Below are positions 15,349 through 21,829 of a stretch of 36,339 nucleotides of DNA, piece after piece. The DNA is from Candidatus Woesearchaeota archaeon (GTDB lineage: Archaea; Nanobdellota; Nanobdellia; SCGC-AAA011-G17; GW2011-AR18). The translations under genes were made by a program, and so were the position numbers. Where the stretch lies: assembly GCA_016179945.1 (NCBI GenBank), contig JACPCE010000005.1:1-36339 (forward strand), given 5' to 3'. The notes under the pieces are model-generated. The model saw nothing but the letters and a program-made list of their open reading frames with translations. It searched no databases and was not told the origin of the DNA. The first letter of the stretch is position 1, and every line of letters starts with the position of its first letter.

Positions 15349-15575
15349 CTAAAATCCTCTCTGGATTCTTTGACAAGTTTAACAGCATCAAGATCAATTT
15401 TGATTTGTGAAGTTAAAAATTTTACAGGATCTTTTATTTTCTTTTTTACATCAACAATAACCATACCCCTTAAAGTATTCCACGCTACATTATCACCGGG
15501 TTTTATACCTAAAATAGTTCTAACTTCATTAGGTATTGTTGTCTGTCCTTTTGTAGTTATCTTAGTCTCTTTCAT
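15345..15575 (-). CDS. vapB: AbrB-type antitoxin VapB
   Basis: 76 residues. The N-terminal half is a swapped-hairpin AbrB/SpoVT domain: TKITTKGQTTIPNEVRTILG-like sequence beginning at residue 4, then GIKPGDNVAW and a VIVDVKK strand. The C-terminal half (KFLTSQIKIDLDAVKLVKES) would wrap the toxin. It precedes vapC with a 4-base overlap. A 20-bp palindrome directly before its start codon is the likely operator for autoregulation. Confidence 0.9.
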   Translation of the reverse strand: MKETKITTKGQTTIPNEVRTILGIKPGDNVAWNTLRGMVIVDVKKKIKDPVKFLTSQIKIDLDAVKLVKESREDFR

Positions 15576-15595
15576 AAGTATTACGAGTAATACTT
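15576..15595. promoter_or_regulatory. Palindromic operator upstream of vapB
   Basis: A perfect palindrome with 9-bp arms (AAGTATTAC at 15576-15584 and GTAATACTT at 15587-15595) and a 2-bp centre. It abuts the vapB start codon, with a TATA-like TATATATTT just beyond it. AbrB-type antitoxins bind such sites as dimers or tetramers, so VapB/VapBC autorepression is a natural inference. Confidence 0.65.
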
Positions 15596-15654
15596 ACTTA
15601 TATATTTTTCTGATATTAACAAAGTTTATAATTAAGTTTAACAAAATAGATTAT

Positions 15655-16347
15655 ATGAAGAAAGAGGAACACAATAATAAAGTTAATTTTAGAGAGTTTA
15701 TTTTAGGTGGACAAGATGGTGTAGTTAATGTTCTTGGTTTGGTTTTAGGTGTAGCAAGTGCAACAAACAACACAAATATAGTTATTATTTCAGGCATCGT
15801 AGCAACTGTTGCTGAAAGTATTAGTATGGCTGCTGTGGCATACACCTCTTCAAAAGCTGCTAAAGACTACTATGAAAGCATAGTTCAAGAGGAAAAAACC
15901 CATGTTAGTTACAAACCAAAATTAGAAAAAGACACAATAAAGGAAATATATTATAAAAAAGGTTTTAGGGGAAAAGTATTAAACCAAATTGTTAAACACA
16001 TTATATCAAACAAAGAATTGTGGGTAGAAACCTTATTATCAGAAAAGCATAAAGTATCTAAAGAGGAATTTAAGAACCCATTGAAAAGTGCATGGATTGT
16101 AGGAATTTCAACAGTAATAGGAAGTTCTATTCCATTAGCTCCTTTTTTTATTTTTAATGTAAAAACAGGAATAATTACTTCTTTAATTTTTGCAGCATTG
16201 ATACTATATATTGTTGGTGCATTAAAAGCAAAATTAAGCATTGGAAGTTGGAAAAGAAGTGGTTTAGAATTAATGATTATAGGTATAGTTGCAGCATTAT
16301 TAGGATATGGTGTTGGATTATTGTTAAAAGGTTATGGTGTTGCTTAA
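15655..16347 (+). CDS. VIT1/CCC1-family transporter
   Basis: 230 residues from ATG at 15655. The frame is open much further upstream, but that region runs antisense through vapB and into the vapB-vapC overlap and is not coding. The signature FILGGQDGVVNVLGLVLGVA at about residues 13-32 is the first membrane segment of the VIT1/CCC1 family (vacuolar iron/manganese transporters). It is followed by GIVATVAESISMAAVAYTSS. A cytoplasmic helical part with Glu/Lys runs to about residue 135, then three C-terminal membrane spans. Characterised members move Fe2+ or Mn2+ out of the cytosol; the cargo here is not known. It is divergent from vapBC. Confidence 0.88.
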   Translation: MKKEEHNNKVNFREFILGGQDGVVNVLGLVLGVASATNNTNIVIISGIVATVAESISMAAVAYTSSKAAKDYYESIVQEEKTHVSYKPKLEKDTIKEIYYKKGFRGKVLNQIVKHIISNKELWVETLLSEKHKVSKEEFKNPLKSAWIVGISTVIGSSIPLAPFFIFNVKTGIITSLIFAALILYIVGALKAKLSIGSWKRSGLELMIIGIVAALLGYGVGLLLKGYGVA

Positions 16348-16361
16348 TTTTTTAATATATT

Positions 16362-16490
16362 TTATAATTTTGTATATTTTTCAAGTTCAATAATAAGTAT
16401 TTTTATTTTTTCTATTGCTTCCTTTGCTTTTTCATAGTTCATTCTTTTTTCATAATAAGTTATACTGTTTCTTTTCTGCCTTAGAGAAAT
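16362..16490 (-). pseudogene. C-terminal remnant of a HEPN protein
   Basis: A minus-strand frame open from 16490 to TAA at 16362-16364 reads ISLRQKRNSITYYEKRMN, then EKAKEAIEKIKILIIELEKY. This matches the last two helices of HEPN proteins. It aligns with the intact HEPN gene in this window: RNSITYY against RNSINYY, and EAIEKI against EIIEKI. There is no proper start, and a TAA closes the frame at its upstream end. The rest of 16348-16682 shows no intact gene. A second fragment on the plus strand, ending ADLRDCAQRYEKL at about 16674, also looks like a decayed C-terminus. Confidence 0.5.
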
Positions 16491-16618
16491 TTAGAAGAAT
16501 TAAGTTTTTCAGTGCTTTTTTCCTGTGGAACTCAAAAATTTTGAAGTTTTAAGCCTTAAAATTTTTCAAAAATCGAGTTTTGCAAAGTTCTCTAAAAATA
16601 GAAATTTAGAAGAATTAA
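16485..16618. repeat. 19-bp direct repeats around a 96-bp insert with an imperfect inverted repeat
   Basis: AGAAATTTAGAAGAATTAA occurs at 16485-16503 and again at 16600-16618. Between them, 16529-16579 forms an imperfect inverted repeat: AACTC/GAGTT at the outside and TTTTAAG/CTTAAAA at the centre. The layout resembles a small non-autonomous element with a long target duplication, or a tandem duplication that later diverged. No transposase ORF is present. The first copy overlaps the upstream end of the HEPN remnant. Confidence 0.5.
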
Positions 16619-16682
16619 AAATTGGAAAAGTTATTGCAGATCTTAGAGATTGTGCTCAGAGATACGAAAAATTATAATTATA

Positions 16683-18482
16683 TTAAAGTCCTAAATTTTT
16701 AATTATTTCTTCTTTGTCAAACTCTTTTAAGTCATCCAAATTCTGGCCAGTACCTATATATATTATCGGTTTCTTTGTTACAAAAGCAGTAGATACCATT
16801 GCCCCGCCTTTTTCATCGACATCTGCTTTGGATAAAATTATACCATCAATATCAATAGCAGAATTAAATTCTTTTGCTTGTTCAATACAATCATTTCCAG
16901 TTATACTCTCACCAACAAATATTTTCATATCTGGCTTAGCTACACGTATAATTTTTTGCATTTCCCTAACAAGATCTTTATTAGAATGTAGTCTTCCAGC
17001 AGTATCAATTAAAACAACATCAATTCCATGAGCTTCAGCATATTTTATAGTATCAAATGTGACAGCAGCAGGATCACTACCATAATCATGAGCTATAACC
17101 TTTAAATTTAGTTTACTTCCCCATTCTTTTAATTGTTGTATTGCAGCAGCCCTAAAAGTATCAGCAGCAGCCAAAACTACAGATTTTTTATTTTTCTGCA
17201 ATAAATGAGCAATTTTTGCAATGCTTGTTGTCTTGCCACTGCCGTTGATTCCAACAAAACAAATTATATATGGTTTTTTAGTTTTTACTTTCTCAAGTAG
17301 ATTAATTTTCTCAACGTTAAATAAATCTTCAATGCTTGATTTCAAAGAATTCTTTATCTCATCTTCAACATTTCCTCTTTTAATTGGTTTTTCAATAATA
17401 TTATTTTTCATATCTTCCTTTATTTTCTCCACAACTTCAAAAGCAACATTATTTTCTAGCAAAGCCAGCTCTAATTCATAAAATAATTCTCCAAATTTCT
17501 CTTCAGAAATTTTAGTTGTAGTTATTTTTTCTTTTATTAACCCGAAAATCCCTTTCTTCTCTTCTATAAACTCTTCTTTAGGTGCTTCTTCTATAATTTC
17601 TTTCTTCTCTTCTATTGGTTTGATTTCCTCTTCTTTTCTTACAAATTTCTCCTTTAGTTTAGAAAAAAACCCTTTTTTCTCTTCTTTTAACTCAACTTTA
17701 TTACTTATAAAATAATTCCAGCCTGGCTGCCATGCCTTTTTTAATCTCCAGTCTTCTTCAATTGCTTCTTCCCAAGATTTATTATTTAATAATACTTCAA
17801 TAGCTAGTTGTGGTGCTTTATGAGCTATAATAGCTGCATGTTTTCCATAGTAGTTCTCAAATAAATAATTCAAAAATTCTGCAATTCTTTTTTCTACATC
17901 TTTTAAGCTTTCACCATAAGGAAAATTTCTATTAATATGATCAACATAAAATATATTTTCTTCACCAGATTGGTTTAGATCACCATAGTCGCATTCTCTA
18001 AGCCTTTTATCTTGAATAATTTTAAAATTTTTAAATGTTAAATTTGCTGAATCAACAGCTCTTTTTAAATCAGAACTAAAAATAATATCAAAGTCATTTA
18101 AATTGATTTTTTCCCTAAGTTCTATTGCCTGTTTCTTTCCTAATTCTGATAATTCTCCTTGTGCCTGTCCTGTTGAAATTTCTTTTTCATTATCTGTTGT
18201 AGTTCCATGAACAAAATAAGTAATCTTTAATCCATTTATTTTTTCAGGCTCTTCAATAATTTCTTTTTCAGGAGTAAGCTCTTCAGACTTGTGTTCATCT
18301 TCAAGTGATTTACTTTTGATTTTTTCCCTCTTTTTAATCTTCTCAACTTTTTTCTTCTCTTGTTTTGGATTTTCCTCTTTAACTTTCTTAGTTTCTATTT
18401 CTTCTTTAGGTGCTTCTTCCTCTACTTTTCTAGATATTTTAGAAATTGCACTTTTTATTTTATCTTTTAAAAAGCCGAACAT
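16683..18482 (-). CDS. ftsY: SRP receptor FtsY with an inserted histidine-phosphatase domain
   Basis: 599 residues, against roughly 300-400 for ordinary archaeal FtsY. Order: amphipathic MFGFLKDKIKSAISKI (1-16); charged linker to about 84; histidine-phosphatase-like domain, about 85-265; a second charged linker with two more FxxLKEK-like helices (270-280, 311-320); FtsY N domain, about 325-395; G domain to the end. SRP-GTPase motifs are intact: GINGSGKTT (411-419), DTFRAAAIQQL (441-451), DTAGR (493-497) and SKAD (551-554). The phosphatase part has VHGTTTDN (His92; the usual Arg of RHG is Val91), SSDLKRAVDSA (Arg141), LRECDYGD (161-168) and AHKAPQLA (His221). FtsY receives SRP-ribosome complexes at the membrane; what the phosphatase-like domain adds is unknown. 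The frame is continuous. Confidence 0.93.
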   Translation of the reverse strand: MFGFLKDKIKSAISKISRKVEEEAPKEEIETKKVKEENPKQEKKKVEKIKKREKIKSKSLEDEHKSEELTPEKEIIEEPEKINGLKITYFVHGTTTDNEKEISTGQAQGELSELGKKQAIELREKINLNDFDIIFSSDLKRAVDSANLTFKNFKIIQDKRLRECDYGDLNQSGEENIFYVDHINRNFPYGESLKDVEKRIAEFLNYLFENYYGKHAAIIAHKAPQLAIEVLLNNKSWEEAIEEDWRLKKAWQPGWNYFISNKVELKEEKKGFFSKLKEKFVRKEEEIKPIEEKKEIIEEAPKEEFIEEKKGIFGLIKEKITTTKISEEKFGELFYELELALLENNVAFEVVEKIKEDMKNNIIEKPIKRGNVEDEIKNSLKSSIEDLFNVEKINLLEKVKTKKPYIICFVGINGSGKTTSIAKIAHLLQKNKKSVVLAAADTFRAAAIQQLKEWGSKLNLKVIAHDYGSDPAAVTFDTIKYAEAHGIDVVLIDTAGRLHSNKDLVREMQKIIRVAKPDMKIFVGESITGNDCIEQAKEFNSAIDIDGIILSKADVDEKGGAMVSTAFVTKKPIIYIGTGQNLDDLKEFDKEEIIKNLGL

Positions 18483-18516
18483 AGAATTAATATTTAATAA
18501 ATGTTTAAAAGTCTTT

Positions 18517-19494
18517 TTATTGTAAATAAGTACTTAATTTCTTAACTAGCATTGTAGCATAAGAACCCTTAGGTAAAAAGAAACTTAATTCAAGTTTTAA
18601 TTTATCCTTATTTAATTCTTCTTTTGCCCATTTATATTTTATATTTTCAACATTAACAAAAGCATCCCTATTAACACCCTGAGTAATAAGTTCAGGAATC
18701 TCTCTTACTATAAAATCCCCTCTTTTTATTCCTTCCTCATTCATTATTTTATCTAAAACATCGTTTTTATCAGTGTCAAAGTTTGCAATAGGTATTTTAA
18801 AATTTTTTATTTTAGAAGTTGTAAATAAAAATTCTCCAATGCTTGATTTAAATTTATTGTGTTTTTTCTCTTTTAAAATTTCATTTAATGTTTTATTCCA
18901 TAAATAAGATTGGTAACTGGAAATATAAAATCTCAAAAGCCTTCTCTGCTGTTTTTTTATCTCACCAACATAATTATTATTTTCAACTTTTAAATTCAAT
19001 AATTCACAAACTTCTTTAAAATTTCTTTTCAACAAAGACTTCCCAACAAAATGTGTATTTTGTTTGTTTCCAAATCTTTGCTCGTCAAAATAATTCTCCA
19101 AATGCAGATTTTTAGGAAGATTGGTTTTATTATTTAACTCTCTAACAACAATTTTAAAATTGTTCCCAATTAAATCACCAAGGTTAATTCTGTTTTTAGA
19201 GTATCCAACAAATTCTAATTTAACTTCATTAATGTTAATTTTTTCTATTTTAGATTTTGGGATTTTATAAATAGAAATATATTGTGTAGTGACTGCATTT
19301 CTGTCTTTATTTCCTGCAAAACCTACAAATTTGGGATTTGTTCTTAAAGATTTAGCTATTGCTTGAATTATTTTAAATGATTCCCAGCCTTTTTTAGTTA
19401 GTTTCCATATAGAATAATCTAATTTTTCTTTTTTTAATTTTAATTCAATTTTCTCTTCAACTATAAAATCCTCTGGAATTTGTTTTGTTTTCAT
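18517..19494 (-). CDS. truD: tRNA pseudouridine synthase TruD
   Basis: 325 residues, slightly short for archaeal TruD/Pus7. It modifies U13 in tRNA. The diagnostic motif FAGNKDRNAVTTQ (59-71) holds the catalytic Asp64. The N-terminal IPEDFIVEEKIEL and later YFDEQRFGNKQNTHFVGK, where the TRUD insertion begins, plus RFYISSYQSYLWNKTLNE are all family features. The TRUD insertion domain looks reduced, which would explain the length. It lies 34 bases from the FtsY start and is probably co-transcribed; the upstream promoter region is shared with the divergent gene at 19547. Confidence 0.93.
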   Translation of the reverse strand: MKTKQIPEDFIVEEKIELKLKKEKLDYSIWKLTKKGWESFKIIQAIAKSLRTNPKFVGFAGNKDRNAVTTQYISIYKIPKSKIEKININEVKLEFVGYSKNRINLGDLIGNNFKIVVRELNNKTNLPKNLHLENYFDEQRFGNKQNTHFVGKSLLKRNFKEVCELLNLKVENNNYVGEIKKQQRRLLRFYISSYQSYLWNKTLNEILKEKKHNKFKSSIGEFLFTTSKIKNFKIPIANFDTDKNDVLDKIMNEEGIKRGDFIVREIPELITQGVNRDAFVNVENIKYKWAKEELNKDKLKLELSFFLPKGSYATMLVKKLSTYLQ

Positions 19495-19546
19495 ATATAT
19501 AAAAATAATAAGAAATTCATTTAAACCTTATCATTTGAAGTTATTT

Positions 19547-20068
19547 ATGGTATCATGTCATGCTAGCTGGAGAGTGGTAGGTGGTTATGTTTGGAATAGA
19601 ATGAACATTCTTAAAGAAGTTGGAATTTTAACTTTAATAGAAGATAACGAAAAGGCAGTAAGTTGGATAAATAGTCTTGTAGACCAAGGTTGGGCTGTTG
19701 TGGAAAAACCAATACAATCTGATGGGTTTCAACTAACAAATATTAAAAGAATTTACATTAATAGTGAATTAAGGGATTACAATAGAGATATAACATTGCT
19801 TCATGAAATAGTAAGCACATTTTATGGTGATAAAATAAAAGATGAAATAGTAGTAGAGTGGATTGCTAGAAGAATTCGTGCAGATCCAAAAATATTAAGG
19901 CAAGCAATAAGAGGATTCGGACTAGAAGAAAGAGTACATGATAAAGCAAGTTACCAGGCTTTTAATCCTTATACATGTGATTTAGATAGGCAGCTAGAGT
20001 TTGATTTTGCAAGAGGTTATTTTGATAGGTTTAAAATTAATATAATGGCAGGAAAACATTACTCATAG
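19547..20068 (+). CDS. Degenerate zincin-like hypothetical protein
   Basis: 173 residues from the ATG at 19547. An in-frame TTG lies 12 bases upstream, but no ribosome binding site supports it. A TATA-like ATTTAAAC about 26 bases upstream fits a leaderless ATG. The middle reads ITLLHEIVSTFYGDKIKDE and then VVEWIARRI, which has the shape of a small metallopeptidase of the ImmA/IrrE type (HExxH, then a downstream Glu). The second histidine is replaced by Ser90 (His86, Glu87, Ser90), so zinc catalysis is unlikely. I cannot assign a role. It is divergent from truD and upstream of apgM. Confidence 0.65.
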   Translation: MVSCHASWRVVGGYVWNRMNILKEVGILTLIEDNEKAVSWINSLVDQGWAVVEKPIQSDGFQLTNIKRIYINSELRDYNRDITLLHEIVSTFYGDKIKDEIVVEWIARRIRADPKILRQAIRGFGLEERVHDKASYQAFNPYTCDLDRQLEFDFARGYFDRFKINIMAGKHYS

Positions 20069-20103
20069 CTAAATTTAAATATTAAACAATTTTAGTTTTT
20101 CTT

Positions 20104-21360
20104 ATGGTGAATGTATTTGTAATTCTAGATGGTGTTGGTGATAGGCCATGTAAAGCATTAGATGGTGCAACACCTTTAGAAGCTGCAAAAACTAAAAATT
20201 TAGATTATTTTGCTTCAATGAGCAACGGGGGTTATGTTTATACAGTTAGTGAACAAATTGCTCCAGAAAGTGATGAAGCAATAATAGCCTTATTAGGTTA
20301 TGATCCGAATAAATATTATTATGGTCGTGGCCCATTAGAAGCATATGGTTCTAATATGGAATTTAAAGAAGGCTATTTAGCATTAAGAACTAATTTCTCT
20401 ACTATTGAAAATGGAAAATTAATTGATAGAAGGGTAGGAAGAAGTTTAACAACAAAGGAAGCGTTAGAACTTGCTAAAGCAATAAATGAAAACGTAAATC
20501 TTGAAGTGCCATTTGAATTTAAAGCTACGGTTGGACATCGTGGTGTTTTAATATTTAAAGGAGATTTTTCTGATAATATAACAAACGTTGATCCTGCTTA
20601 TAAAAAAATAGGTAAGTTTGGTGTTGCAATGACCGGAAATTTAGAAAAATTACAAGAATGCAGACCATTAGATCCAAATAAAAAAACAAAAATAACTGCT
20701 AATTTAGTCAATGAATTTGTCAGGGAAAGTCATGAAGTACTTAAAAATCATAAGATAAATGAAAAAAGAAAAAAAAGATATTTATTGTCTGCAAACATCA
20801 TTGTTCCTAGAGATGCAGGTACATTTTTGCCAGATCTTCCTAAAAAATCTGATTGGGCAGCAATAGTTTCTATGCCTTTAGAAGTAGGTATAACAAAATT
20901 AGCAGGAATGAATATAATTAAATTTGAATATCCAGAAATGAAATCAACAGATGTTTATGACGCTTTATTCAAGGGTTTAAAGAAAACAATAGAAGAAAGC
21001 ATTAAAGCAATAAAAGAAAGAAAATACGATAAATATTTTATACACTTTAAAGAAACAGATATTCCAGGACATGATAATAAACCTAAAGAAAAGAAAAAAA
21101 TGATAGAGTTAATAGATAAAAAATTCTTCAAATTCTTAAGAAAGAAAGTTGATGATCTAGACCTGGTTGTAACTGGTGATCATTCCAGTCCTTGTGAGTT
21201 AAAAGCTCATTCTGCAGATCCAGTTCCTTTGATACATTATAATAAAAAAATAGAGAAAAATGATGATGTTCAAAGGTTTACAGAGCACGAATGCTTGGAA
21301 AATAGCTATTATGGAAAAATGTTAGGTAAGAATGTATTAAAAACTGTTGGGTTTATTTAA
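20104..21360 (+). CDS. apgM: 2,3-bisphosphoglycerate-independent phosphoglycerate mutase, archaeal type
   Basis: 418 residues, the normal size for aPGAM (alkaline phosphatase superfamily). It interconverts 3- and 2-phosphoglycerate in glycolysis/gluconeogenesis. The metal site begins VFVILDGVGDRP (Asp9). The phosphorylated serine sits in APESDEAIIALLGYDP (Ser56). Later metal ligands lie in HFKETDIPGHDNKP and in VTGDHSSPCELKAHSADPVP. RVGRSLTTKEA and the FKATVGHRGVLIF substrate region are also present. It is unrelated in fold to the histidine-phosphatase domain inside FtsY. Its last bases overlap, convergently, the in-frame extension of the HEAT-repeat gene. Confidence 0.95.
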   Translation: MVNVFVILDGVGDRPCKALDGATPLEAAKTKNLDYFASMSNGGYVYTVSEQIAPESDEAIIALLGYDPNKYYYGRGPLEAYGSNMEFKEGYLALRTNFSTIENGKLIDRRVGRSLTTKEALELAKAINENVNLEVPFEFKATVGHRGVLIFKGDFSDNITNVDPAYKKIGKFGVAMTGNLEKLQECRPLDPNKKTKITANLVNEFVRESHEVLKNHKINEKRKKRYLLSANIIVPRDAGTFLPDLPKKSDWAAIVSMPLEVGITKLAGMNIIKFEYPEMKSTDVYDALFKGLKKTIEESIKAIKERKYDKYFIHFKETDIPGHDNKPKEKKKMIELIDKKFFKFLRKKVDDLDLVVTGDHSSPCELKAHSADPVPLIHYNKKIEKNDDVQRFTEHECLENSYYGKMLGKNVLKTVGFI

Positions 21361-21430
21361 GAGCAAATCTGCGAACTTCTTTCTCTAATTTTCCAAGTGA
21401 ATGTGCAATTGTTAACTTAACGTCTGCATG
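21353..21430 (-). pseudogene. In-frame C-terminal continuation of the HEAT-repeat gene past its TAA
   Basis: Directly after the TAA at 21431-21433 the same frame stays open for 25 codons to a second TAA at 21353-21355. It reads HADVKLTIAHSLGKLEKEV and ends RRFALK. This has the hydrophobic spacing of a HEAT helix (compare EAAEALGRM in the gene itself). It looks like the lost end of the protein after a nonsense mutation, or a short stop-readthrough extension. Confidence 0.5.
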
Positions 21431-21799
21431 TTATACTCCATCATCATAATTTTTTATATTATCGTAAACCTTAAGTAAAAATTTATAAGCATAATAAGCA
21501 TCACGGCCTTGCATTCTCCCTAAAGCTTCAGCTGCTTCATGCTTGGCGACAATACTATTATCAAATTTAATTACAGTCATTAAATAAGGTTCTAAGCCTG
21601 TATTTCCTAATTCGCCTATGACAAAAGAAGCTTCATGTCTTACTATAGGATCTGGATGATAAAGCAATAAATCCCTTAAATCAAACCATTTAGAAGGATC
21701 ACGAAATTTGTTTGCATTTACTTTGTCTACTGTATATTTAGATATTCTCCTAAAATTTTCTTCATAGATATCACCAAATACAGTATGTTCTACTTTCAT
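21431..21799 (-). CDS. Small HEAT-repeat protein with two His-Glu motifs
   Basis: 122 residues. After an N-terminal helical part come two PBS-lyase-type HEAT repeats: DPIVRHEASFVIGELG (about 50-65) and NSIVAKHEAAEALGRM (about 81-96). Each holds a His-Glu pair. In deoxyhypusine hydroxylase four such HE pairs bind the di-iron centre, two in each half of the protein. This would be a half-size relative, conceivably working as a dimer. A plain protein-binding HEAT protein is equally possible. The frame continues past the stop (see the adjoining entry), so the true C-terminus is in question. It is 28 bases downstream of the ABC exporter gene. Confidence 0.72.
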   Translation of the reverse strand: MKVEHTVFGDIYEENFRRISKYTVDKVNANKFRDPSKWFDLRDLLLYHPDPIVRHEASFVIGELGNTGLEPYLMTVIKFDNSIVAKHEAAEALGRMQGRDAYYAYKFLLKVYDNIKNYDDGV

Positions 21800-21829
21800 A
21801 AATTAAATATATTTGATTATTATATAAAA

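Noticed and set aside
15370-15654. Long N-terminal extension of the VIT1-type transporter
   Set aside because: It runs antisense through vapB and the vapB-vapC overlap. The family signature begins just after the ATG at 15655.
16362-16442. A real 26-residue protein starting at the internal ATG 16442
   Set aside because: The sequence before the ATG in the same frame continues the HEPN motif (RNSITYY), so the ATG is an internal Met of a remnant.
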